Assembly: GCA_033297205.1 (NCBI GenBank)
Contig: MU859114.1
Coordinates: forward strand, 123,126 to 187,125
Source of the DNA: Pseudoneurospora amorphoporcata
Lineage: Eukaryota; Ascomycota; Sordariomycetes; Sordariales; Sordariaceae
DNA length: 64,000 nucleotides
Direction: 5' to 3'
Made by a program: the position numbers and the translations under genes. This document shows positions 23,131-34,540 of this stretch, in pieces; the first letter of the stretch is position 1, and every line of letters starts with the position of its first letter. The notes under the pieces are model-generated. The model did not search any database. It was not told the origin of the DNA and saw only the letters and a program-made list of their open reading frames with translations.

Positions 23131-23868
23131 TTATAAAAAGCCAGTCGTTTATATAAGAATACGTATCGATTATATACGGGCGAAATCGATGAGGTAGGAT
23201 CGAAGTGCCCAGTTTTAATAGTAGGATTATAAATTACCCTAGTTATACTATCGAAGTTGGAATAAATAATATTTATTGGGGCTGCCTTCGAATAATGTTA
23301 GCCTAGTGTTAAATTAGAGCCTTACTATTTTTCGTCTAGATAATATCAATATTAAAGGGGTAATCGAATAAAATACCCTATAAGGTTTTTACCTTCGAAA
23401 CGGCTATATATATTAAACTAGGTGAAAAGTTATTTTTAAAAATGTTTAGAATAGCAGTATTAATAATTATATTTTATAATGTGTATATTGTAATAATATA
23501 GGCGATAGTAATAGTAAATTGTTTTTTTCGTATAAAAGGTAGCGCCCTTTATATATTCTTAAATAGAGCAAAAAGTAAGTACGATTTTGGTATTAAGACC
23601 TTCCCGCTCAAAATAAGGAAGGCTAATATAGTTAGGAAAACGTACCAAAAATATATAAAGCGCTACCTCTCGAAGCTAGGCATTATAATACTATATAATA
23701 TTATGAATAGTACTAATAATACTATTAATTAAACGCTTCTCAGTTTAAATCTTTGCAGTAAATATAATTTTAATATTAATAATTAAAAGTAACTATTTAT
23801 AAAAATTACTAATTATATTAGAATTAACTTTGCTAGCTCTAGTACTAATATAATTAGCATATATTTAA

Positions 23869-24618
23869 GAGAAGCGCTACTCGCACGTTGGCAAAACTCT
23901 ACTCGCACGTGGATCCACATTTTTTTCCTATACATAACCCGAACCCGCTCAAAGTCTGCCATAGTAGATGTATTCTTTTATAAATTTCGCCAAGCACATC
24001 TGGGCATTTCAATCTTTCAAAGTTGCCATGCTATGCCAAGCCCAGATTCTAGACTGCAGCATACGCACCCCTAGATTTGTACTTAGACCTAGTTCTTACA
24101 GGGCATTTATATAGTGGTCTTATAGGGCACTTAGCGGCACGGTCGCATGCGCCCGTTAGCTGGGTTACTACATCGGTTATTTACATTGCAATTAGCTAGG
24201 GAAACACATAGAAAAATGATGGATTATTCCGTACTATCGATAGATGCTAGCGCTTTGTTTACTTAATAATATTTAATAATGCGCGACGTAGTGGATTGAA
24301 GGATTACAATGTAGTGATGTATGCGATAGTGGTTTGGTAAAGGAAGTAGTGCGATAAGGCACTAGTGCTGGTGCCAGAAAATCACGAGTTAGACTGCTCA
24401 GTCTAGGCTAGTTTGGGCGCTCAGACTAGGGTGGCCAGTGTAGTACGACTGCAGGGGTCTGAACGTGTACTGGGCTGAAATCTAAAAGCTTGGCAGGCAC
24501 GGTACAACTTAGATGGGTGTGGAACTATAGCAGGTCGCTAGAGTTCAGGTTATGTATGAGAAAAAAATGTGGATCTACGTGGGAGTAGAGTTTTACTAAC
24601 GTGCGAGTAGCGCTTCTT
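23869..24618. mobile_element. Inverted-repeat element 1 (750 bp, non-autonomous)
   Basis: Terminal inverted repeats of about 75 bp start GAGAAGCGCTACTCGCACGT. The motif CTACTCGCACGT occurs at 23877 and again 22 bp on at 23899, and is mirrored at the right end. The 8-bp target duplication ATATTTAA lies at 23861-23868 and 24619-24626. The interior has a less mutated GC-richer core shared with element 2. There is no ORF. The 8-bp duplication fits hAT-like transposition, but the superfamily is not established. Confidence 0.85.
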
Positions 24619-24742
24619 ATATTTAAATATATAAATTATTAAATTATTTAAAATAGTCCTAATTGTAGTCCTTAACTTAAGTATTAATTAAGTATACACG
24701 TAAAGTATTTTCGAATATATTGAAATTATAGCTTTATTCTTA

Positions 24743-25456
24743 GAAAAAGTCTATTTGCACGGTCATGATTGTCTATTTGAACGGTGATTCACTTTTTCCC
24801 TTATATAAATCCTTAACCCTCACGCGGCCACACATATCATATATATTCTTTTAAAAATTTTACCTAAAAATTTAGACATTATCATTCTTTCATGCGTAAC
24901 ATCAAACCGCAATGCCCAAACTAGATACGCACCACCATATCGCACTTTATAGGGCATTTTACAGCGTACTTTACAAGGCAGTTAGCGGCACAGTCGTATA
25001 TTGTTCAATCGCACTCAATTAAGCGACTATCTCAATCGTACTCAATTGCTGTCAATTGCCAGCGACTGTTAACAACTGTCATGGCTGTTAGTGATTGTCA
25101 TAGCTGTCAGCAATTGTCGCAGCTGTCAGCGATTGTCGCGGCTGTCAGCGATTGTCAGCTGTCAGCGATTGTCATAGCTGTCAGTGATTGTTAGCTGTTA
25201 GTAATTGTCACAGCTGTCAACGATTGTTATAGCTATCAGCGATTGTCAGCTGTTAGTGACTGTCATGGCTGTCAGCGATACGTGTGCTGTGTAAAGGTCA
25301 TAATATGTAATGAGCTGTAATCTGGGGGCTTGGCGGTTGTGGTACGAGTGAGACTGGTGCTGGCAGGGAGGGGATAGCAAGGTTAGGATATGTATAGGAG
25401 AAAAAAGTGGATCACTATTCAAATAGACAATCGTCACTATGCAAATAGACTTTCTC
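24743..25456. mobile_element. Inverted-repeat element 3 (714 bp, non-autonomous)
   Basis: Ends GAAAAAGTCTATTTG...CAAATAGACTTTCTC. The target duplication TATTCTTA is exact (24735-24742 and 25457-25464). The motif TCTATTTG lies at 24750 and 24772, 22 bp apart, with the same spacing at the right end. The interior carries a 16-19-bp minisatellite (about 25060-25280). No coding frame is present. Confidence 0.85.
25060..25282. repeat. Minisatellite inside element 3
   Basis: About 11 units of GCTGTCAGCGATTGTC with 0 or 3 extra bases (ATA, GCA, GCG) between them. The same array, more decayed, lies in element 4 at about 27160-27310, so it belongs to the element. Confidence 0.8.
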
Positions 25457-25979
25457 TATTCTTATAGCGTAGTAATTACCTATATAAATAAAAGTTCTTA
25501 ATATTCCCAAATAGGCTAAGAATATTGTAAACTCTTAAATACTATATAAAATACTGTTTGTTTATTACTACCTTATTAGTTAATTTATTTCAATTTAATA
25601 GTCTAATTAAATAATTAATATACTAACCTTCCAAATATCTCCTACAAGGATAAATTCTATCTAATATTAACTAAGGCTTTTTCTATAACGAGAAGTAAGT
25701 AATAGAAATCCCCGATAAGAAGAATATTCTTATTACTAAAAAACTCGTTATTGTAAGTAGAAAATATTTATTAAAGCTGTTTATTTATGTAGTATATTAT
25801 TTTAAACTAATTATAGATTTTTTATTTACAATAAAGTACTATAGGTAATAAAATTTTAATTATAAACATATTAAGTTATTAGGATTTAAATTTAGTAGTT
25901 TAATATTATTCTTAAATACGGGAAGTAAAAGGAGCGAGTGTAACGTATAGTTATTAATATTATTAGCCGTTATATTAAT

Positions 25980-26126
25980 TGTGATGGCAGCCTTGCAGCT
26001 GTGCCTCTTGACTGCCATCGCAACTATATAAGACCACTTGAGCAACCGAATTGCCAGCTTTGGTTACTTGTACCCTTTTACGGGGACACGAGCTGGTTAG
26101 TGTAGTAGTCTGCCACTGCTGTGACA
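25980..26126 (+). mobile_element. Solo LTR of the TRIM-type element (147 bp)
   Basis: Begins TGTGATGGCAG and ends GCTGTGACA, with an exact 5-bp target duplication TTAAT on both sides (25975-25979 and 26127-26131). It contains the core ACTATATAAGACCACTT shared with the TRIM LTRs, including a TATATAA box. The 5' end can form a hairpin from GATGGCAG and CTGCCATC. A solo LTR arises by recombination between the two LTRs of a complete copy. Confidence 0.88.
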
Positions 26127-26651
26127 TTAATAGAAATAGTATATATAATAATAAAATCCTTTTAATTATTAGCGTAACGACAGTTATTAAGTGCTAATTC
26201 TTCGAGCTAAGTAGAAAGCCACTTAATAATATATAATTTACTAGTACTACCTTTATTATTAAATTAAATTCTAAGGAGCAGAGGGTTCTTATTATAACTA
26301 AAAGCTTTATAATATAAGAAAGTCTATTGTACAATTATAAATATCTATTTAAATAGCGATCCACTTTTTCCTTCACATATATCTCTAATCCTCGCGCGGC
26401 CATATATGTTATATGTATTCTTTTGAAAATTTCGCTTAGAAATCTGAGCATTATTATTCTTTTATACGTGATATTAAACTATAATATCCAAACTAGATAC
26501 GCACCTCCATATCGCACTTTACAGGGTATTTTACAGCGTACTTTATAGGGCAGTTAGTGGCACGGTCGCACATTGTTTAATTATACTCAATTGAGCGACT
26601 ATTTCAATCGTACTCAATTAAGTGAATATCTCAATCATATTTAATTGCTAT

Positions 26652-27142
26652 TGTAACAGCAAGCGTGCCGTCGCAACTATATAAGACCACTTAAGGAACC
26701 GAATTGCCAGCTTTGGTTACTTGTATCCTTTTGCAGGAACATAGCCTGGTTAGTGTAGTGGTCTGCCACCGCCGTGACACTTAACCGAAGCTAAAGGCTG
26801 CGAGTTCGAACCTCGTAGTTGGAAAAACTTTCGAGTTTTTCGGATACCCTTATATAGGTTCTCCTTACCCCGGATGACCAAGAACGGTACTAGCCTTAAT
26901 TGAGAGCTCCTAATTTGATTCGATCGGCTCTCTAAGCATCAGTCGCTGGCTAGCACTGTTGGCGTTAGAGGGGGGTCGAGGTTCGGGACGAACCTCTTAA
27001 TGTAAGGGGGGGAATGTGACGGCAAGCGTGCCGTCGCAACTATATAAGACCACTTAAGGAACCAAATTGCCAGCTTCAGTTACTTGTATCCTTTTGTAGG
27101 AACATGGCCTGGTTAGTGTAGTAGTCTGCCACCGTCGTAACA
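26652..27142 (+). mobile_element. Complete TRIM-like retroelement (491 bp) nested in element 4
   Basis: Two 128-bp LTRs (26652-26779 and 27015-27142) flank 235 bp of interior. The target duplication GCTAT is exact (26647-26651 and 27143-27147). LTRs begin TGT and end ACA and contain TATATAA. A purine tract AAGGGGGGGAA directly precedes the right LTR. The interior is far too short to code for gag or pol, so it would depend on enzymes from elsewhere. The left LTR shows G-to-A/C-to-T changes relative to the right one. See findings for the tRNA-like module. Confidence 0.88.
26750..26840 (+). ncRNA. tRNA-like module with A box, B box and terminator-like hairpin
   Basis: TAGTGTAGTGG (26751-26761) resembles a Pol III A box, and GAGTTCGAACCTC (26802-26814) a B box within a 7-bp stem. 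A hairpin AAAAACT-TTCG-AGTTTTT (26823-26840) ends in five T. A full tRNA cloverleaf does not form, because the acceptor arms do not pair. It spans the LTR end and the usual primer-binding position. Transcription is not shown. Confidence 0.5.
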
Positions 27143-28034
27143 GCTATTAATTGCCAGCGACTGTCAATTGCCATCGACTATTAATAATTGTTACAGCTAT
27201 TAGTGATTGTTACGGCTGTTAGTAATTGTTACGGCTGTTAGTAATTGTTACGGCTGTTAGCAATTGTTACCTGTTATGGCTGTTAGTGATTGTTATAGCT
27301 GTTAGCGATACGTGTGCTGTGTAGAGGTTATAATATATAATAGGCTGTAATCTGGGGACTTAGCAGTCGTAGTACGAGCGAGACTAGTGCTAGCGGGGAG
27401 GGGACGGCAGAGTTAGGGATATATATAGGAGAAAAAAGTAAATTACTATTCAAATAGACAATCATGACCTTATAAATAGACTTTCTCCATAATATTCAAT
27501 AAAAATATTGTAAATAAAGCGTTACTCTAGGTTAAAACTAATTGCAGTAATATTAATAACCTCTTTAGCCTCGAAAATACTAGGGTTATTAACTTTTATA
27601 CCTTTCTAATAGTCTAAGATATTTGATATAATACTATTATATTTGCTATAATAAGTTTTCTAATTATATTATAAATTAATAGGACGATAGCTAAGTATAT
27701 TATCATCTTCGTCAACGTTTATAAGCTAGTTAGGGGCTTCTTAAGCAATACGTATTTATTTATTCTATTGTACCTTTTTATTTAGCAGTATAACCTTAAT
27801 ATCATCTTCGAGCAGTAATTTGAATCATTTACTATAGTAATTATATTTATAATAATTATAAGTCTTTTAATAACAGTTGTATACTTTAAATTATATTTAA
27901 TATTATACCCTATTAATTACCTTTAAATCGGTATTAAAACAATAAGGGTAATAGAATATTCTTTTAATATAGTAAAAATCTTAGTAAGAATTAGATATAA
28001 TATTCTCTTTATATTTAAATATATATTTTAAAAT

Positions 28035-28813
28035 GAGAAACTCTATCCGGACTGCTATAAATCTCTATCCGGACTGTACTCCACTCTTTCTCTCACACAT
28101 AACCCAAACCCCCGTCTAGGTTCAGTAAGTCCAATGTATTCTTTCAAAAATTTCGCCCAGAATCTAGGCATTACATCTTTCAAGGTTTTACCATGCTTGC
28201 CAAGCCTAGACCCCAGACTACAGCGCACGCACCACCCATGCCCAGTTTTTACAGGGCATTTCTATAGCGGTCTTATAGGGCACTTAGTAGTACGGTCGCA
28301 CTTTTACACGTCGCATTCAATCGAGGGCACGCCACGGTCGCAACCAGCCGTCGGCTGCTGGGTTACCGCATCCATCATCTGCATCACGATTAGCTGGGGA
28401 AACGCACTGAAAGTTGATACATCATTTCGTACCGTAGTCCAAATACCGGTGCCTTATTTGCTTAGTGATGCGACGTGCTGGTGTTGAGGTAGATTGATTG
28501 ACTGCGATGTAGTGATGTGTACGATGGTGGCTTGGTAAGAAAGTAATGCGACAGGGCAAGAAGAAAACGGCCAAGTTAGACTACCCAGTCTGGGCACCCA
28601 GTCACGCCAGTTTGGGCGCCTAGACTAAGGTAGCCAGTACAGTACGACTGCAGGAGTCTGAACGTGTAATGGGCTGAAATCTGGGAGCTTGGCGGGCGCG
28701 GTACGAGCTAGACTGGTGCAGGACTATGGTAGGTCGCCAGGATTCAGGTTATATGTGGAAAAAAGTGGAGTACAGTCCGGATAGAGATTTATAGCAGTCC
28801 CGATAGAGTTTCT
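28035..28813. mobile_element. Inverted-repeat element 2 (779 bp, non-autonomous)
   Basis: Terminal inverted repeats of about 75 bp start GAGAAACTCTATCCGGACTG. The motif TCTATCCGGACT lies at 28042 and 28064, 22 bp apart, and is mirrored at the right end. The target duplication TTTAAAAT is exact (28027-28034 and 28814-28821). The interior matches element 1 and is comparatively GC-rich. A 117-codon frame inside shows no protein signature. Confidence 0.88.
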
Positions 28814-31800
28814 CTTTAAAATATAGAGCTCATTATAACAATGGTATAGCTTAGCGTTCTAATTAGTATAAATATAAAAATCAATATATATTAATTTGTT
28901 TAATTAAAAGCTAAGTTAAAAGTATTTATTATATTAGGCAATATATGCTTAGGTTTCGTTATAAATACCAATAGTAAACTAATTTTAGGCTTCTCCAAAT
29001 CGATAATCTATTAACTAAATTACTTTCGTACCTTTGTATAGAAATAAGCGAAGAAGGTAGTAATAAACTTTTTAGACAAACTAACCTCTTTTCAAAAGTA
29101 ATTTATTTATTAATTTAGTTATAAATAAAAATAGTAAGTTAGGGCTAAAAATATAAAGAAAGACTTAAATTACAAACTATTAGTAAAAAAGCGACTTAAT
29201 TTTAACTTTTAAACAATATTTAATAATATAATAAAGTACAGCTTTAACGCTAGTATATAGGGAGATATCTATATCAACTAATTAATATAGTAATATAGTA
29301 GAGTTCTAACTATAAATATAAGTATTGTTACGTATAGCGTCGAATATACTATAAAAGGAATTGAATTTTTATATAATATATAAGCGATTATATATATTTC
29401 TAAGAAAGTTGAAACAGTATATAGCTTTTTTAGTTATCAAACTATTAAGAAGTTTACAGCATTATAAATAATATATTATATTTTATTAATACTAATTTAT
29501 ATAATTAATAATACGAGATAGCGTAGCAAAGGTTGGTTATTTGTATTTTCCTATATAGATAGTAAATATATTTAATATTTTTGGTTATATCAAGAATTTT
29601 ATAAGGTTCTAGGTTAATAGCCGTAATATAAATACCCTAAAAAGTAGTAAATATATTTTGACTATCTACTATATTGGACTAGGCTTTAAATATACTTTTA
29701 TACTAGTAAAGACTATAGTTATAAGGATTACCGCGAGCTTATTATTTATACCAGTCCTAATAATCGACAATACAGAATTTCAGTATTAAAATATATTCCT
29801 AAAATGCTTCGTACCTTTTTTAAAAGTATTAAGTATTTATAGCCGAATTATTACGAAGATTCTCTTATATAATCCTACCCTATTTACGCTTACTACCTTC
29901 TAACTATATATTATACTAAAGTATAAACTTAATTAAAAACTTCTCATACAAATCGGCTAGTATAAAAGTTATAAAAAAGGAGGATATATTAAATCTATAA
30001 ATAAAGACTTCTAAATTCTATTTTTTAATTCCTTAATAGGGCTATGTACTATATAGAGTAGTTATATACTTTATAATAAATTTAAGGATTTATTCCCTCT
30101 AATCCGTACGGCCTTTAAAGGCAGCCTTAAATCTGTTAGCCTAAAGAGTACCCTATTCAACGTTACAACGAATATAAAAAGAATTCTTCTAGTTAATTGA
30201 GCTATATATTAATGTATTGAAGGTAATAAAATGAAAACAGGGGTAGTAAATAAAATAGTTATCTTTCTATTTTATCTTGTATTTAATATAATTACTATAT
30301 AATATTTCGTATAGATATTAGGTTATAAAATCAGCTTTACCTTAGGGATAAAAGGTTAGAAACGCTTAAGAAAGTAATAGTTATAATTCATTAAATTTAT
30401 TAATAAAGATAGGTTTAACAAATCTTAGCATTTATATAAAACTACGAATACGGCCTTGCCTATTGGGACCCGGTTCTAGCTCTAGTTTTACTTATACTTC
30501 TACCTCTAGCATTAGCGGAAAAAAATAAGAAGTCGGGAGTAGAAGGTAAGTTGGGAGTAGAGGATAGAAAGTCGGGATTGGAAGTTGGAATAGCTAGAAT
30601 AACCAGAATTAGAGCCTACGCTAGAATAAAATACAGAGAAGGTTCGGGACTATAAATAGAACTAAAATTAATATGTTAAAGAGGTAGTTACTTGGCTAAT
30701 TATTATTTATAATCCTAATTATTTAATTAATTAATGAATTAATTTAATTATACATAATTAGCTATAAAGCTTAGTACATTAGTAATTTCCTCGTCTTCGA
30801 TTTCGTTAACTTCATTATCCTTATTAATCTTAATATTATTAATAATTTAAATAAGAATACAATTAAAAATATTACCATCCTTTAGGAATTAGAAAAGGTA
30901 AGAATTATTAATAATAATATCGTAGTAATTAAAATAATTATCCTTTAAATAATCTAGCTAAATTTAAATGTTTCGCTTATTAATATAATAGTTTCGTTGA
31001 AATTACTATAGTATATAATCTTAATTATATATATTTTAAGTGTAAAGTATAATTATATCTAATTCTTTAAGTAGAAGCAGTAAACAGTTGTAAACTAAGT
31101 TAAAATTTTAGAGGAAGTTAATAATATGATTATAATATTTATAGTACGCCTTCTTAATAAAATAAACGTTAATATAAATATAGACCTAAATAATTAACTA
31201 TTTTTCAATATGTATAAATATTAGTAGACGCGGATTAATATCGTTAAAATCTATATAATTTTTAGTAGAGTAAAACGGCACATTTTTAAGCCGCTCCCTA
31301 TTTTGCTTATTAAAATAATATTTGTATATACAACGTTTAAGGTATAAATCTAACCACCTTTTGTAATATAAAATACATTCCTCCTATTTAATATTAAATA
31401 TAATATTATTAAATATATTTATATAACTCTTATTACGTTTAAGGATTACTTTATATTAAAAGTAAGGGTTATAATTAAGTATAAAGGGAGTATACTATTT
31501 ACGAAAGGAGGGATTAGGATAAAGTATATACTTTTAGTCTATTAAGCCTTCTAGCTATAGTTAAAGGATAATGAGTTTAGGCTATATTATATTCAAATTA
31601 AGCGTAGCAGGCGTAGCGAGCGTAGTTAGTATACTAGGAACGCTAATAGGAGGACCGCGAAGACGCGATAGTATTAAAGACTAGGAAGAAGAAAAAGAAA
31701 ACGATAATAAGATATAAGGAAACGAGAGATTATATTGATTATAACTATTATTACTATTATCTTTATCCTAAAAATATTTTAAATACTACGCTATTTTATA

Positions 31801-32051
31801 ATTATTAATATCTACAAATTTGTTACGATACTACTTTCTTTTGTACTGCCTATAAAGCTCCCATTCTATATATAATATTAATATATTTTTATGACAACAA
31901 TCGGGAAAAGGGCTGAATAATATACTAGAATTTTTATTTAATTAAAAATTAGGATTTATATAATAAATATAAAACTGAATAAAGTTAGGGTTTTAATAAC
32001 GAATATCTCTTAGCTGAATAATACTATATTTATTGTATTTGAACTAGGCTA

Positions 32052-32356
32052 TGTCATAGGTCTGGCGCTCAGTACTGGCATCTGGCACTTAGTTAGCTAG
32101 ACTAGTGCTGGCACGGCAATACACGCCAAGCCGGCAGGACCTCAGCACGCCTAGAGACCTTCTGAGCACCCTCAGGGTTCCTCCAACCTCCACGAGCTCC
32201 CACGTGCTGCCTCAGGCATCTATACTACACACAGCTATAAAAGGATAGGTGGCCAGACTGCTCTGTGGGCCAGTCTTTCTCCCTTTCTTTCCTTGTAAAA
32301 CCTCAATAGATTACTTTCGGGCCAGTACCTGCGTACTGCTCTACTGTCCCCTTACA
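32052..32356 (+). mobile_element. Solo LTR of the Gypsy element, barely mutated
   Basis: 305 bp starting TGTCATAGGTCTGGCGC and ending CCCCTTACA, with exact 5-bp duplication GGCTA (32047-32051 and 32357-32361). It is homologous to the LTRs at 57980, 63770 and 53115 (reverse) but is a divergent subfamily. It is GC-rich inside AT-rich DNA, so it inserted after the surroundings decayed. A TATA-like CTATAAAAGG is present at about 32232. Confidence 0.9.
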
Positions 32357-34540
32357 GGCTAGACTAAAATTAAAGTTATAATTTTAATTATTGTAGAAAG
32401 CTTCAGTTAATCTATTTAATATTAGTATATTAGGGATAATTAAATAAGGTTATGCAATATTTAGAAAAATAGTATATATAAAATCTCTTTATTATAATAC
32501 CAGCGATTACAATAATCCTTACAGATAATTTTATAAGCTCATTGAATTTACGCTATAAGGAGTGAATTTTAAGAGTTTATACTTCCTTAGAAGAATAAAA
32601 GCCCTAGTATTCGTATACTTAGTATACGCTATACTTTTATACATATATAATTATTAATAGTAGTATTCTATATTAGTAATTGAAGTACAATAGTAGATAT
32701 AAAAGTTAAGGATTATAAATAATATATTGTAGGCGTAATAGGAGGCGCTATAGGAATTCCTTAGAAGGGATTAAGAATTAGTATTAGTATAATAGAAGGC
32801 GGCGTTATAGAAGCTTTCTAAATAGAATTAAACGCTAGCGTAATAAGGATGCTAGTAATAATTAAAAATTCTATAATAATAAATTGGTTGTAAATATGTT
32901 TAATAGTTAGAGAAAGATTCTATTAATATTAATCCTATATATTATAATATTAAAAATATTATTAGATTAGCCAAATTAGATTCTACTTTTTAACTAATTT
33001 AGTTAAAAGGAAATTCTTTTTATAAATCCTATATTTCTATAGTTAATCTTTTTCTACTTTATTATCCTAAGAACTATATCCGGATAGAGGAGGTTAGGTT
33101 AATAGTAGAGGTTAAGAATTGAAGAGACCATTAATAAAAACTATATTTTATTAAACTATAAATAATATATAAAGCGTTAATATAAAGTAATATTATAGCT
33201 TTAAATATATAAATACAAATAATAAAACTACTATACTAATTAGTATTAGTTTATAAATACGCTAATTATAAAAAGTAATATTATTTTAGAAAGGCCGTAT
33301 ATATAAAAAGGAAGTTAGTTATAGATAATTAATATTAATTATCGATAGTCGTTCGATTATTGCATTGTGAATAGTTATTAAAATTATTTAATTAGTAAAT
33401 AAGGTAGGTAAAAGTAGTATTTAATTAGGTAGCGTCAACGTGAATTATATAAAAGCCAAGGTGGATAGTTGCGATTGTAATATAATATAATTTGGGAAAA
33501 AGTTTTGTAAATTTAAATTAAGAGGCTACCGCCCCCCTAGACCCCTTGTTAAGAACGTTAGAATTGTAAAACTTAGGGAATACCCCCGGAGACCCCTATA
33601 TGTTTACTATTACGTATACAAACCTAGAGGATACCCTTGGAGAGCCTATATATCTACCGTTGTAGGCGCGAAAATTCTAACTAATAATAGAAATAGATAG
33701 CGTATATAGGCTGCGAAAAATTTCAACTAATTTAAATTAAGGAATCTAAATTCTACGGACTAATTATAGTATAAAGAACTTATAATGATCCGCAGGAGTA
33801 TTGTCTCTATTATAGAGAAGCTCTGCTATGCTCGCTCACTTCGTATAAACACTCCATTCTTTAACTATAACAGCTACGCTTCAAATATAATAAATATATT
33901 TAATTTAATTAAACTTCAAGAGACGTCGTTCCTAATTTAGTAGTAAACTTCAATTTAATATATATATAGCGACCGTATTAATAAAATTATATTAAATTTA
34001 TTTATTGTTAGTACAGGTAATATGATATAATACTTCGCTAATCCAATTTTAAAGAGTAGTATTAGAAGGTTCGGACGTATTTAATTTACGAAAGTCAGTA
34101 ATATAATAAATAAGTACTATAAGCTCGAGAGTATTATATTTATAGTCGCTCATTATTTATACTAAATTTTACATTAATATAATAACGAATTACTAAATTA
34201 AGTATATAATCTTAATTGGAGCCGTTTTGTGCAAACTTAGTACTATACCTATAGGGCTAGAAATTCTTATTATGTAGTAAAAATATAAAAAAATTATATA
34301 AGAGTATAAATTTATAATATATATAATTTTAGATACTTTATTTTATTGAGTTTAAAATTGTTATAGTTGCATAATATTAGAGTGTTTGTCCGAGGCTAAA
34401 TAGAAATTGAATATTTTTATATAAACTTATTACTTTCGTTTAGTTTTAGTATATAAACTAATATTATACTATTTAAACTTATAGGTTCTAAACTACACGC
34501 TATATATTTTGCTATAGCGGCCGAAAAGCGGAGCGGATCC

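Larger units (their letters stand above)
26316..27487. mobile_element. Inverted-repeat element 4, interrupted by a TRIM
   Basis: Same type as element 3: left end AAGAAAGTCTATTG, right end AAATAGACTTTCTC. The target duplication TATAATAT / CATAATAT differs by one C/T change. Without the 491-bp TRIM and its 5-bp duplication, the element would be 676 bp. The left-end motif pair is spaced 21 bp because of a 1-nt deletion; the right end keeps 22 bp. Confidence 0.8.
21841..34540. other. AT-rich, RIP-like block
   Basis: About 12.7 kb of extremely AT-rich sequence dominated by TA, with no coding frame over 120 codons. Dense TpA and loss of CpA are the pattern left by repeat-induced point mutation, and such blocks are heterochromatic in Neurospora. 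Less mutated islands inside it are later insertions, listed separately. The stretches 22,131-22,717, 23,131-23,860, 25,465-25,974, 26,132-26,307, 27,496-28,026, 28,822-32,046 and 32,362-34,540 otherwise show only decayed repeat sequence that I cannot assign. Confidence 0.85.

Noticed and set aside
25060..25282. CRISPR-like array
   Set aside because: Units are adjacent with 0-3 bp between them, in a fungal transposon; it is a minisatellite.
26740..26822. Functional tRNA gene
   Set aside because: T-arm and B box look right, but acceptor arms do not pair and no clear anticodon arm forms.
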